A stretch of 40,239 nucleotides of DNA from an uncultured Granulosicoccaceae bacterium. GTDB lineage: Bacteria > Pseudomonadota > Gammaproteobacteria > Granulosicoccales > Granulosicoccaceae. This document shows, in pieces, positions 15,766 to 23,813 of this stretch (position 1 is the stretch's first letter; every line of letters begins with the position of its first letter). Location of the stretch: contig CALKXD010000119.1 in NCBI GenBank assembly GCA_938003855.1, positions 1 to 40,239 on the forward strand, in the 5' to 3' direction. The notes under the pieces were generated by a model that did no database searches, had not been told where the DNA came from, and saw only the letters and a list, made by a program, of their open reading frames with translations. The translations under genes and the position numbers were made by a program.

Positions 15766-16833
15766 TCAAGTGACAGTCAGAGTTTTAGCCGGCACGCGTC
15801 GAAAGTTTATATTTTTCATTGTCGCGTTGCTGGCGTCAGCCCCGGTCAGCAATCCATTGACATCAACGGCAAAGTAGGCCCAACTATCAGCATTATGCAG
15901 AGCATAAGCACCGGTCAATTTGCCATCGGGTTTCAGTCCTTCCCATCCGTAGCAAACGTCTTCTGTCCGGCACTCCTTATGGGACATCTCATGGATGATG
16001 GTTCTAGCGCATCGATTTAACGGCGACGAATTATCCGGTGTCGCCTCGCTTGCCTTCTTGAGCCAGGCGTTTTGCAGGTAGATTACTTTCATTGCTTCTG
16101 ATGGATAAATAAACGCCCAGTCCTTCCAGCCGCCACCAAGCCGGTCACCAGGTTCATCGGAGATCACCAGCGAAGACGAGCCCAGACCACCGGCAATCTT
16201 GGAATAACCACTTTTAAGGGTTTTGCAGATATCGGTTATATCCGCGTCCGCGGTATCGGTAAAATACTGGCGCACCAGTGCGACCGTCTCTTTGCCGGGG
16301 TTCTCTACTTTCAACGCCGCATTTGAGGCGATGCGCCTTGCCTGCGAAATTGCGTCTACCATTATCTTGCGATGCTGCTTTGAGTAGACTTCCTCGGCCT
16401 TAACGCTGAGTTGCTTGATGATGTCTGCGTCTTTATCGGTGGTGACTTTGTCGAACACCCATTTATCAAATGCAACAGGCGGGGAATACACCCAGATAGC
16501 GGCACCACCACTGCTCTGCCCATGATAGAAGTGACGCAACATTTTTAGTGTCGCTGCCCGCTTGCCTTTTCCGGGGGCATCTTTAGCACCGGCAGACTCT
16601 GCGATGTATTGGGCTTCACCGGCGATTTTAGAGCCGGCTCCTTTGCTTTTTTTACCGGCGGCCCCCAGCTCCAGCCGCTCCCGAAGGTTCACAAGGGACC
16701 CTTTTTTCGCGGGCGTTGGTCCGCCATCAGCCAGCAGAGCCCGCAAATCAGACCGGTGTGATTCGAGATCTCCGGCCAGTGGGCTTTTCAATGCAGTCTT
16801 TGCTGCGGCATAGGCTTGCTCGAACTTCTCCAT
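15766..16833 (-). CDS. M35-type (aspzincin) metalloendopeptidase domain protein
   Basis: 355 residues. The C-terminal half carries HEMSH (281-285) followed by Asp292 in RTEDVCYG, that is HExxH plus a downstream Asp and YG. This is the aspzincin signature of the M35 family, in which the two His and the Asp bind zinc and Glu282 is catalytic. A further conserved stretch is GAYALHNADSWAYFAVD (308-324). The N-terminal half (1-110) is Lys/Ala/Gly-rich and helical. There is no signal peptide, although M35 enzymes are usually secreted, so export could use another route (for example a contact-dependent secretion system) or the protein may act in the cell. The start ATG has an excellent AAGGAGGG upstream. 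The 111-aa gene follows. Confidence 0.82.
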   Translation of the reverse strand: MEKFEQAYAAAKTALKSPLAGDLESHRSDLRALLADGGPTPAKKGSLVNLRERLELGAAGKKSKGAGSKIAGEAQYIAESAGAKDAPGKGKRAATLKMLRHFYHGQSSGGAAIWVYSPPVAFDKWVFDKVTTDKDADIIKQLSVKAEEVYSKQHRKIMVDAISQARRIASNAALKVENPGKETVALVRQYFTDTADADITDICKTLKSGYSKIAGGLGSSSLVISDEPGDRLGGGWKDWAFIYPSEAMKVIYLQNAWLKKASEATPDNSSPLNRCARTIIHEMSHKECRTEDVCYGWEGLKPDGKLTGAYALHNADSWAYFAVDVNGLLTGADASNATMKNINFRRVPAKTLTVT

Positions 16834-17228
16834 GGTTTCCCTCCTTGAATGGTCCTGATACTAAAAATGCTATCAGACTCACGGCAACAATCATAGAACC
16901 CTGCCCACTGCTCGCAAAGAAATCCAACCGCGATCACATGGATTGACGTACTCACTCGAACGACGACAGGTCTTTAGTGATTCCCTGCGTCGGGTTCGGG
17001 GTTGGGTGGCTACCGATTTTGATCGATTTGTTCACTATACGAGCCACTGTGGCTCATAGTTGTTCCTCTGCCAGCGACATTCGTTTTCACCAGCGCTTGC
17101 ACAAATAACCCTATAAATAGCTGCAGACAGGACTACCGAGACACCGGCAGGTCTATCTATAACACGTCTGCAACACGGATTAGCGAGTTTGCGACTGTGC
17201 ACACTCGTATGCTCAATGGAGGATCATT
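16834..17228. other. Intergenic region upstream of the M35 gene
   Basis: 395 nt between the M35 start and the MFS stop, both on the minus strand. It should hold the M35 promoter, but I cannot point to firm -35/-10 boxes. The only clear structure is the inverted repeat at 17035-17060. No terminator for the MFS transcript was found and no credible small gene. Confidence 0.45.
17035..17060. promoter_or_regulatory. Inverted repeat, operator-like
   Basis: GAGCCAC-T-GTGGCTC is a perfect 7-bp dyad (17041-17055) with flanks that continue the symmetry (CTATAC on the left, ATAGT on the right). It sits about 210 nt upstream of the M35 gene. The single-base centre suits a DNA-binding dimer better than an RNA hairpin. 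Confidence 0.4.
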
Positions 17229-18410
17229 CTATTTACGCAGCCCCAGCATCCAGTAAATACCAAGCAACGGACCAATAGCCAATGACGCCATCAACACCGG
17301 CCACCCCACCACTGCCGCCACCACCGGCGCGGCTTGCACGGTGACGGCCGTCAACGCAAAACCCAGCGCGGTCTGGAACGTCATTAATGACCCGACTTTC
17401 TCAGCCGGTGCGTGGTCGGCGACCAGCGCGGAAAACTGCGCGGAGTCCGGAATGACCGACACACCCCATAATATGGCGACAACAATAGTCAGCCAAATGG
17501 TGCCGCCGAACGTTAAGCCAAACAACACTGCGCACAGACCACTCATTGCCATCGCCATAATAGCAAGCTCTGCTTTGCCAATGCGGTCTGCTACCCAACC
17601 GGCAGCCGCACTACTGATTGCTCCGGAGCCAATCACTATAAATGTAATCAGCTTCGCTAGCTGAGTCGCTTCTGATTCAGGTAGCTGCTGTTGAAAACTA
17701 AGCGTCAACGCAAAGCCAATCCATGCCCACATCGCGTAGAGTTCCCACATATGGCCAAGATAGCCCGCATAGGCCCGGCGCACGTTTTGGTTGGTCCAGG
17801 CCTCTGTCACCACAGTAGCGTCAAATTTCGCGGCCGTGGCGTGGTAAGGACCGTTATCGGTTTTCAAAACCAGTAGTGCTGAGACAGCAGCGATCAGCGA
17901 GGTTGCAATCACGATACTGCGCCAATCAACCCCACCCAGAAAAGACAGCAAATGCGGCGCTGCTGAACCCAGCGTCAGTCCGCCAACCAGCAAACCGACC
18001 AGCAAACCGCGATCACTCTGCCCCCAGCCCACCGCAATTTTCATCCCGACCGGATAGACGCCGGCCAGACAAATTCCGGTGATCGCCCGCAGGCTAACCG
18101 CCCAGACACTGCCAATCGGAGCAAGCAGCAACAATAGATTCGCCAGTGCTGCGCAAACAGCGCAGATGGCCAACACATATCGGGGCGGGAAGCGATCGGC
18201 AATGCCAAGCACAGCAGAAATCAGGGCCCCCGCAACAAACCCGGCCTGCACTGCCGAAGACAGAGCCGCCTGGGCTGCCGCAGACATCGACACTTCCCGC
18301 GCCATATCTCCCGAGATGGCAGCGGAGACGAACCACAACGTCATCGCGCCAATCTCGGCGACAATCAGCAAGCCGATGTTCGCCCACTTTGAAGAGGGGT
18401 TGTGTGTCAT
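17229..18410 (-). CDS. MFS transporter
   Basis: 393 residues with twelve predicted membrane helices in two groups of six, separated by a hydrophilic loop around residues 195-215. Landmarks are an LxxxDR-like segment after helix 2 (LGIADRFPPRY), an Arg-Ala-Ile-Thr-Gly helix 4, and the second-half signature GWVADRIGK. This is a major facilitator, an inner-membrane proton- or ion-coupled carrier; the substrate is not evident. The start ATG is preceded by a short AGG. No gene is close enough on the same strand to suggest a metabolic partner. Confidence 0.85.
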   Translation of the reverse strand: MTHNPSSKWANIGLLIVAEIGAMTLWFVSAAISGDMAREVSMSAAAQAALSSAVQAGFVAGALISAVLGIADRFPPRYVLAICAVCAALANLLLLLAPIGSVWAVSLRAITGICLAGVYPVGMKIAVGWGQSDRGLLVGLLVGGLTLGSAAPHLLSFLGGVDWRSIVIATSLIAAVSALLVLKTDNGPYHATAAKFDATVVTEAWTNQNVRRAYAGYLGHMWELYAMWAWIGFALTLSFQQQLPESEATQLAKLITFIVIGSGAISSAAAGWVADRIGKAELAIMAMAMSGLCAVLFGLTFGGTIWLTIVVAILWGVSVIPDSAQFSALVADHAPAEKVGSLMTFQTALGFALTAVTVQAAPVVAAVVGWPVLMASLAIGPLLGIYWMLGLRK

Positions 18411-18632
18411 AGATTAACCTGGTGTGCCGAAGATGGCGCTGTTATAACCACTGCGAAAGCTGGTTGTTGCTGCTCTGCAGGGTACCCGGGTTAGAATTGC
18501 GACCATGCTTGGAGTTCAATGCACCACTAGCGGTGCTGCGAAGCATATCAGGATACGTCAAGGTGATTCACAATCAGCGCTTCCACCAGGTAAAGGCTAG
18601 TACAGCTAACTGCACCAGCAGGATAAAGTCAG

Positions 18633-19295
18633 ATGATCATTATCATTGTCATAGCGTCGTTTCTGGCTTCAATGCTTGTGCGGTCCTGGATGACACGCAC
18701 CTATGCGGTCTGGAGCACCGTACCAAACCAGGCTAACGTTGACGGCTTCACCGCCGCCAGGAACATACTCGACCGCAATGGCCTGCACGACGTTAAGCTC
18801 GATGTATCAGAAGGGATGCTCACTGATCATTATATTCCTTCATTGAAAATGATACGCCTGTCCAGCGACATCAACTCACAACCGAGCGTCGCGTCGGCGG
18901 CTGTGGCCGCTCATGAGTGCGGTCATGCGCTGCAGGACGCAGAAGGTTACAAACCACTGAAGGCCAAAGCGATGCTGATGCCGCTGGCAAACATGGGAAA
19001 TCAATTCGGCCTGATACTGTCCCTGGGCGGGGGAATTTTCAGTAACCCTTTCCTGCTGAACTCGGGATTGTTAATGATGCTGCTGGGTATGCTGATGCCA
19101 TTGCTGACGCTGCCGATTGAATTCGACGCCAGCAAGCGGGCACTGGTGCAACTGACCGAATTGGACATGCTTAACGACGCGCAGCATCAAGGCGCAAAGT
19201 CAATGCTGAGAGCGGCTGCACTGACCTATGTTGCCGGGGCGGCATCATCCAGTGCTATTGTGGCATTGGTCGTGATGCGCCTGCTGAAGCGATAA
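18633..19295 (+). CDS. YugP-type neutral zinc metallopeptidase, membrane bound
   Basis: 220 residues: an N-terminal membrane helix (1-18), a soluble catalytic region with HECGHAL (HExxH at 94-98), and two or three C-terminal hydrophobic segments (about 112-160 and 195-215). The pattern, including SDHYxPxxKxIRLS-like TDHYIPSLKMIRLS and PIEFDAS, is that of the neutral zinc metallopeptidase YugP family. It probably sits in the inner membrane and acts in protein quality control, but substrates are unknown. ATG 18633 is preceded by AGGA at a slightly long spacing. The 221 nt upstream hold no other gene. Confidence 0.88.
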   Translation: MIIIIVIASFLASMLVRSWMTRTYAVWSTVPNQANVDGFTAARNILDRNGLHDVKLDVSEGMLTDHYIPSLKMIRLSSDINSQPSVASAAVAAHECGHALQDAEGYKPLKAKAMLMPLANMGNQFGLILSLGGGIFSNPFLLNSGLLMMLLGMLMPLLTLPIEFDASKRALVQLTELDMLNDAQHQGAKSMLRAAALTYVAGAASSSAIVALVVMRLLKR

Positions 19296-19304
19296 AACAT
19301 GCCG

Positions 19305-19691
19305 CTACTCATCCGGTGACCCCGTAAACGCCTGCCGGCCCTGCAGGCAGACCACCAGCAATACACAGAAACACGCCAGCACAAACACCTTGTTAATAAA
19401 CCAGTTGGTCTGCCAGATCGTCCATTGCGGCGCTGCAAAAAACAGCCAGAATTTGGTGACAATAATGACTATCTCTACCACGCTCACGACCAGCGCCAGC
19501 ACCCATGTATAGTGCTTGAATGTCAGCAGTGCGTAGGCCAGCCACAGATGCGCGCACCACCAGAAATCCCACATCAAATGCGTGCCGGTCGGCTCAGCGT
19601 AGGCGGCATCGTAGATGAGCGGAAATGCAAATTTGATCACCAGTGTCCACACCGACAGCAGTATCAACCAGTGTGCGATGAACACCCTCAT
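19305..19691 (-). CDS. Small four-helix membrane protein, unknown function
   Basis: 128 residues with four predicted membrane helices (about 5-27, 43-58, 62-84, 97-115) and many aromatic residues (MWDFWWCAHLWLAY). I recognise no family. The start ATG 19689-19691 is chosen because AAGGGG lies seven bases upstream and the N-terminus then begins directly with a helix; a longer frame overlaps the aldo/keto reductase. It starts 16 nt after the reductase stop, so both are probably one transcript. It could be a membrane partner or electron-transfer anchor for the ferredoxin-fused reductase (inference). Confidence 0.65.
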   Translation of the reverse strand: MRVFIAHWLILLSVWTLVIKFAFPLIYDAAYAEPTGTHLMWDFWWCAHLWLAYALLTFKHYTWVLALVVSVVEIVIIVTKFWLFFAAPQWTIWQTNWFINKVFVLACFCVLLVVCLQGRQAFTGSPDE

Positions 19692-19707
19692 GGCCAGCCC
19701 CTTGCGT

Positions 19708-20886
19708 TTAACCCAGAGTCCGTGCGGCATCTTTACTGAACGCCGGTATCGGTACACCATAGGGACACGCATCGGCACACGGCTGCCCGCTGCAGTCAAC
19801 ACAGGCACTGGCAGCACTGCCAAGTTTGCCGTAATCTTCCCGGGCCAGCTCCAGGTTGCCATAGTCGGTGGCATACATCCGGGTACGCAGCACTTCGGCT
19901 ATCTCAACATCGTGCGGGCAGGCACCTTCGCATTTATCGCAGCCATGATGGCAGTACCTGCCAGACTGCAGCGACGCATAACGACCCAGCAGATCTATAT
20001 CTCCGGCAACATCATCTTCCTGCTGTGATGCTGCCACGTACTCATCGATCAATGCTTTATCTTTCATTGATATTAACGCGGCATCAACCCGGGGACTGGC
20101 CAATACCCAGCGCAGTGCCGCCTGCGCGTAAGTGCGACCCTGTGATTCAAACTTTCGCATGTCATTGAGGCGTGCGCCCATCAGGGTTTTCATTGCAACC
20201 ACCCCGATATTTTTGCGGCGCGCCTTATCAAGTACCGGTGGAAGATCGGACTGGATAGCAACAAAATGAAACGTGTGGCGCAGTTTGTCGTAGATGTCCG
20301 GGTCTTCACCGAAATTGTATGCACACAAGATAACATCGACCAGGTCGTTGTCGATCGCATAGTCCAGACACTGAGCCAGCCGACTGCCATGCCCTGACAT
20401 CCCTCGAAAACGAATTTTGCCGTCCGCGATAGCGCGTTCGGTAAACCGTGCCCAGGCTTCGTTTTGCATACGACTGACATTGTTTACCGCGTGGTTAAAG
20501 TACACATCGATGTAATCAGTCTGCAAGCGCCGTAAACTGCCATGCAGCGCCTCCATCATTTCTTTCTCGGTGGCTGAGGCACCGGCTTTGGTTTTGGTAT
20601 TCAGTACCACTTCATTGCGCACGCCCTTCAGGCCCTTGCCCATCGCCTCTTCGGAATTCCCGAACCGATAGCTCTCGGCAGTATCAAAGAAGGTGACACC
20701 ACGATCCAGTGCGTGGTGGATCAGGGACTCACTTTGCGAGCTGGAAGACCCGAATCCTATTTCGGATACTTTTAATCCGGTTTTGCCAAGCACCGGATGA
20801 CGCTTGATTTCAGGGGTCTGTGATGCACCTGCGGGTATCGGTGTAAGTAGCGCCCCGGACTTAAGAAAAGTGCGACGATTTACCAT
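19708..20886 (-). CDS. Aldo/keto reductase with C-terminal 4Fe-4S ferredoxin domain, Tat-type leader
   Basis: 392 residues. The N-terminus VNRRTFLKSGALL carries the twin-arginine pattern RRTFLK, suggesting folded export to the periplasm. The central TIM barrel shows the aldo/keto reductase tetrad: Asp and Tyr in FFDTAESYRFGNSE, Lys in LNTKTK and His in FNHAV. The C-terminus holds two clusters of cysteines (CHHGCDKCEGACP and CVDCSGQPCADACP), enough for two iron-sulfur clusters. Barrel enzymes normally use NADPH, which is scarce in the periplasm; the clusters could supply electrons instead. The start has GGGAG upstream. It is followed by a small membrane protein and divergent from msrA across a dyad-containing region. 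Confidence 0.85.
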   Translation of the reverse strand: MVNRRTFLKSGALLTPIPAGASQTPEIKRHPVLGKTGLKVSEIGFGSSSSQSESLIHHALDRGVTFFDTAESYRFGNSEEAMGKGLKGVRNEVVLNTKTKAGASATEKEMMEALHGSLRRLQTDYIDVYFNHAVNNVSRMQNEAWARFTERAIADGKIRFRGMSGHGSRLAQCLDYAIDNDLVDVILCAYNFGEDPDIYDKLRHTFHFVAIQSDLPPVLDKARRKNIGVVAMKTLMGARLNDMRKFESQGRTYAQAALRWVLASPRVDAALISMKDKALIDEYVAASQQEDDVAGDIDLLGRYASLQSGRYCHHGCDKCEGACPHDVEIAEVLRTRMYATDYGNLELAREDYGKLGSAASACVDCSGQPCADACPYGVPIPAFSKDAARTLG

Positions 20887-21020
20887 AAAACACTCCCGAG
20901 TTCGTCAATTAGTCTGTGTTAAATCTTCAGCCTGTCTAACTCAGCCGGCGCTCACACCTAGTGGCAAAAGGCATATTCAGCTGCAGTTACAATAACAGCC
21001 AGTAGTTATCACAAGCCCCG

Positions 21021-21035
21021 GGTTCATCCTGAACC
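21021..21035. promoter_or_regulatory. Inverted repeat between the reductase and msrA genes
   Basis: GGTTCA-TCC-TGAACC, a perfect 6-bp dyad in the 235-nt divergent region between the ferredoxin-fused reductase (minus) and msrA (plus). The placement suits an operator controlling one or both genes. Confidence 0.4.
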
Positions 21036-21121
21036 TATTTGCCCGGCGTCAGTCTCTAACCTACACTGACCAATGCTACCAATCAGAGTTTCATTCAACG
21101 GCAACCACGGTAACCCAGACT

Positions 21122-21766
21122 ATGATAAACGCCAATAACTTAAGGCGACTGCCACACGCCGCCGCTGTGCTTACGGTTGTACTCGTATTAGGTGCATCGC
21201 TGCAATCAGCTTACGGCAATGACACGAACAAAACGGCCATCTTCGCGGGCGGATGCTTCTGGTGTGTGGAATCCGATTTCGACAATGTACCCGGCGTGCT
21301 CAACACCGTCTCAGGCTACATTGGTGGCACGACTGATAACCCCACCTATAAAAACCATACCACCGGCATGCACCGGGAAGCCGTCGAGATCACCTATGAC
21401 CCGGCCACGGTCAGCTATGAAAAGCTGCTTGATGTGTTCTGGCGCAGTGTTAACCCGACCGACGCCGGTGGTCAGTTCTGCGATCGCGGCCACAGCTACA
21501 CGACGGCGATATACGCGCTCGACGACACACAGACCAGTCTCGCCAGCGAATCCAAAGCGCGGCTCGAAGCAGCCGGTACGTTGTCCAAACCGGTGGTGAC
21601 ACCGATTGAACCGGCCGCTGAGTTCTGGCCGGCAGAGGGTTATCACCAGGACTATTATCAGAAAAATCCGATTCGCTATAAGTTCTACCGAACGTCATGT
21701 GGTCGTGACAAGCAGGTCAGACAGGTCTGGGGGGATGAGGCGCATGCGGGGATTGAGAAGCATTAA
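21122..21766 (+). CDS. msrA: Peptide-methionine (S)-S-oxide reductase MsrA, exported
   Basis: 214 residues. After an N-terminal hydrophobic leader (about 10-32) comes the MsrA core with GCFWC (44-48), where Cys45 is the nucleophile, then GYIGG, HREAVEITYDP and FWPAEGYHQDYY. A Cys in the C-terminal part (SCGRDKQ) is a likely resolving residue. The enzyme reduces methionine-S-sulfoxide in proteins using thioredoxin-like electrons; the leader points to a periplasmic form that repairs envelope proteins. The Shine-Dalgarno before ATG 21122 is weak. It is divergent from the ferredoxin-fused reductase. The gene ends just before the repeat-rich spacer. Confidence 0.93.
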   Translation: MINANNLRRLPHAAAVLTVVLVLGASLQSAYGNDTNKTAIFAGGCFWCVESDFDNVPGVLNTVSGYIGGTTDNPTYKNHTTGMHREAVEITYDPATVSYEKLLDVFWRSVNPTDAGGQFCDRGHSYTTAIYALDDTQTSLASESKARLEAAGTLSKPVVTPIEPAAEFWPAEGYHQDYYQKNPIRYKFYRTSCGRDKQVRQVWGDEAHAGIEKH

Positions 21767-21786
21767 GGGTTAAGGGGGGCTTTTCT

Positions 21787-21851
21787 GCTTTGGCTTGCTG
21801 CTTTGACTTGCCGCTTTGGCTTGCTGCTTTGGCTTGCCGCTTTGACTTGCC
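21787..21851. repeat. Tandem array of five 13-bp units
   Basis: Five consecutive copies of GCTTTGRCTTGCY (21787, 21800, 21813, 21826, 21839), differing only at the two degenerate positions. There are no spacers, so this is not a CRISPR array. It lies 20 nt after the msrA stop. Confidence 0.85.
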
Positions 21852-21852
21852 T

Positions 21853-21920
21853 GCGGCGCTTGTGTTTCATCGCCTTCCGCGGGACCCACTTTTCAAAGGA
21901 CGAAAAGTAGGCAAAAGTCC
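21853..21920. repeat. GGGACCC-hairpin repeat, copy A
   Basis: GCGCTTG, then CGCCTTCCGCGGGACCC, then a stem-loop: CCCACTTTTC (21885-21894) against GAAAAGTAGG (21902-21911), which pairs except for one position, followed by CAAAAGTCC. Copy B at 22107-22195 shares the same order of elements with a differently sequenced stem. Confidence 0.65.
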
Positions 21921-22106
21921 CTTTGCGACCAATCTGCCCTACGGGTGCCTGCGGCATTTTGAGAATCATCACTACGGTGGGTCGCGCCAACAGGCATCCT
22001 TGCCTGACTGCGCTCTTCGCGCCTTCCATGGCGCTACGCCCCACCTTCGCGTTCATTCTCAATACTGATTAAACTCGGTTTAAAATATTAGTAGCACTAC
22101 AAGCTT
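21921..22106. other. Spacer between the two hairpin repeats
   Basis: Part of the 616-nt gap between msrA and glycerate kinase. It contains a perfect TTAAAC-TCG-GTTTAA dyad (22069-22083) in an AT-rich patch. No gene is supported on either strand; open frames here change character with the repeats. Confidence 0.4.
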
Positions 22107-22195
22107 TTGCGCTTGGCCCTTCTTGTGGTGGTATTCCGGCTTCGCGTGGGACCCGTTTTTCCACGTCTTTCGACATCGAAAAACGGGCAAATGCG
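22107..22195. repeat. GGGACCC-hairpin repeat, copy B
   Basis: TTTTGCGCTTG, GGCTTCGCG, GGGACCC (22148-22154), then a perfect 10-bp stem CCCGTTTTTC (22152-22161) / GAAAAACGGG (22178-22187) with a 16-nt loop, followed by CAAATGCG. Compared with copy A the stem sequence differs but pairing is kept and improved, as expected for a structured repeat family. Confidence 0.65.
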
Positions 22196-22382
22196 TTTTA
22201 TTGGCCAGTCCGCTGTGCGGCGTTTGTGTGGTTTGGCAATTGGCGCTGCGGCGTTCTTTGCTTTCCGTTTCGGCGGGCTTTGTGATCATCGGGTTTGCAG
22301 ATTGTCCGTCGTGCGGTTGCGCGTTTGACGATATAATTTGTTAGCCGATTGTGATGATGGCTGTTAACAGCGACGAGATTGC

Positions 22383-23648
22383 ATGAACGAAATAGACTTG
22401 CTTAAAGAGATGTTCAACGCTGCTGTCAGTGCGGCGCAACCGGCTGTGGTAATTCCGAATCATCTGCCTGCGCCGCCGGACGGTCGCACGATTGTGATTG
22501 GTGCTGGTAAGGCTTCTGCCGAGATGGCGCGCGCTTTCGAGTCGCATTGGACTGGTCCGACAGACAAGCTGTCGGGGTTGGTGGTGACCCGCTACGAGTA
22601 CGGTGCGGTGTGTGAACATATTGAAATTGCCGAGGCGTCGCACCCGGTGCCGGATCAGGCGGGTGAGGATGCTGCCCGACGAATTCTGGATACGGTCAGC
22701 GACTTAACCGCTGACGATCTGGTGGTGTGTCTGATCTCAGGAGGCGGTTCGGCATTGCTGTCGCTGCCGGCGGATGGACTGACTCTCGACGATAAGCAGC
22801 AGATCAATCGATCATTGCTGAAAGTCGGAGCGAATATCAAGGAAATGAACTGCGTACGCAAACACTTGTCGGCGATTAAGGGTGGCAGGCTGGCGGCCGC
22901 TTGTGCACCGGCACGGCTGGTAACCCTGATGATCTCGGATGTACCTGACGACGATCCTGATGTGATCGCCTCCGGCCCTACGGTGCCCGACCCCACTACC
23001 TTTGCAGATGCCCTGGAATTGCTGCACAAATACCAGATCACCGAACCGACCGCCGCCATCGAACATATCAAACAGGCCGCCGACGAAACCCCGAAGCAAG
23101 GTGACAACCGATTGGCCAATACCGAAGCCACGTTAATTGCCACACCGCAGATGTCACTGGAAGCCGCCGCTGACGTCGCAAGACGCCACGGCATCACCCC
23201 CGTTATCCTTGGCGACAGCATCGAAGGTGAGTCACGTGAAGTAGCACTGGTACATGCCGGGGTGGCAAAGCAGGTTTTGCGACACGGGCAACCACTGCCC
23301 CGGCCCTGCGTATTGCTGTCAGGCGGGGAAACCACGGTCACGCTCAAAGGCACCGGGCGCGGCGGACGCAATGCAGAATTTTCACTAGCGCTGGCGGTCG
23401 CACTGAACGGTCTGCCCGGTGTATTCGCGCTGGCGGCAGACACTGATGGCATTGACGGCAGCGAGGACAACGCCGGTGCTGTGGTCACCCCGACCACACT
23501 GCAGCGCGCGGAAGAAAACGGCTTAAACGCACGGCATTATCTGCAAGACAATAATGCTTATACATTTTTCCAAAGCCTCGATGATCTGCTGATGACAGGG
23601 CCGACACTAACCAATGTCAATGACTTCAGGGCAGTACTTATCCCCTGA
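22383..23648 (+). CDS. Glycerate 2-kinase (MOFRL family)
   Basis: 421 residues of the GckA/TtuD-type glycerate kinase family: IVIGAGKASAEMA near residue 35, the LISGGGSALL glycine-rich loop, KHLSAIKGGRLA, DVPDDDPDVIASGP, LLSGGETTVT and the C-terminal MOFRL region (GRGGRNAEFSLALA, AADTDGIDGSEDNAGA). It phosphorylates D-glycerate to 2-phosphoglycerate in the cytoplasm; older annotations call some members hydroxypyruvate reductase. A TATAAT lies at 22332-22337, but no good -35 is spaced to it. The ThDP enzyme and 2-hydroxyacid dehydrogenase downstream on the same strand suggest a route through hydroxypyruvate or a related 2-oxo acid to glycerate (inference). Confidence 0.9.
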   Translation: MNEIDLLKEMFNAAVSAAQPAVVIPNHLPAPPDGRTIVIGAGKASAEMARAFESHWTGPTDKLSGLVVTRYEYGAVCEHIEIAEASHPVPDQAGEDAARRILDTVSDLTADDLVVCLISGGGSALLSLPADGLTLDDKQQINRSLLKVGANIKEMNCVRKHLSAIKGGRLAAACAPARLVTLMISDVPDDDPDVIASGPTVPDPTTFADALELLHKYQITEPTAAIEHIKQAADETPKQGDNRLANTEATLIATPQMSLEAAADVARRHGITPVILGDSIEGESREVALVHAGVAKQVLRHGQPLPRPCVLLSGGETTVTLKGTGRGGRNAEFSLALAVALNGLPGVFALAADTDGIDGSEDNAGAVVTPTTLQRAEENGLNARHYLQDNNAYTFFQSLDDLLMTGPTLTNVNDFRAVLIP

Positions 23649-23745
23649 GAATCTGACAACCAAACCCGCTTAGCGCCAGAGTTTCCTGCCGCGTAATCAC
23701 TTTTGCGCTCCACAGAGCAGACAGACACTTGATTGCTGATTTCGC

Positions 23746-23769
23746 ACAGGCTGCCGAGGCCTGTATACT
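23746..23769. promoter_or_regulatory. Dyad and -10-like box upstream of the ThDP enzyme gene
   Basis: ACAGGC-N7-GCCTGT (23746-23764) is a perfect 6-bp inverted repeat abutting TATACT (23764-23769), 45 nt before the ThDP gene start. No good -35 is seen, so the promoter may need an activator, or the match is fortuitous. Confidence 0.3.
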
Positions 23770-23813
23770 TGTGCGTTGCTTTTGACACAGCACACCATCT
23801 GCGAGAACACCGA

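Noticed and set aside
21787-21851. Short repeats that might be a CRISPR array
   Set aside because: Units are 13 bp and directly abutting, with no spacers and no cas genes nearby.
22332-22337. TATAAT before the glycerate kinase gene as a promoter
   Set aside because: No acceptable -35 hexamer at 16-18 bp; only TTGACG immediately next to it and TTGTCC too far upstream.
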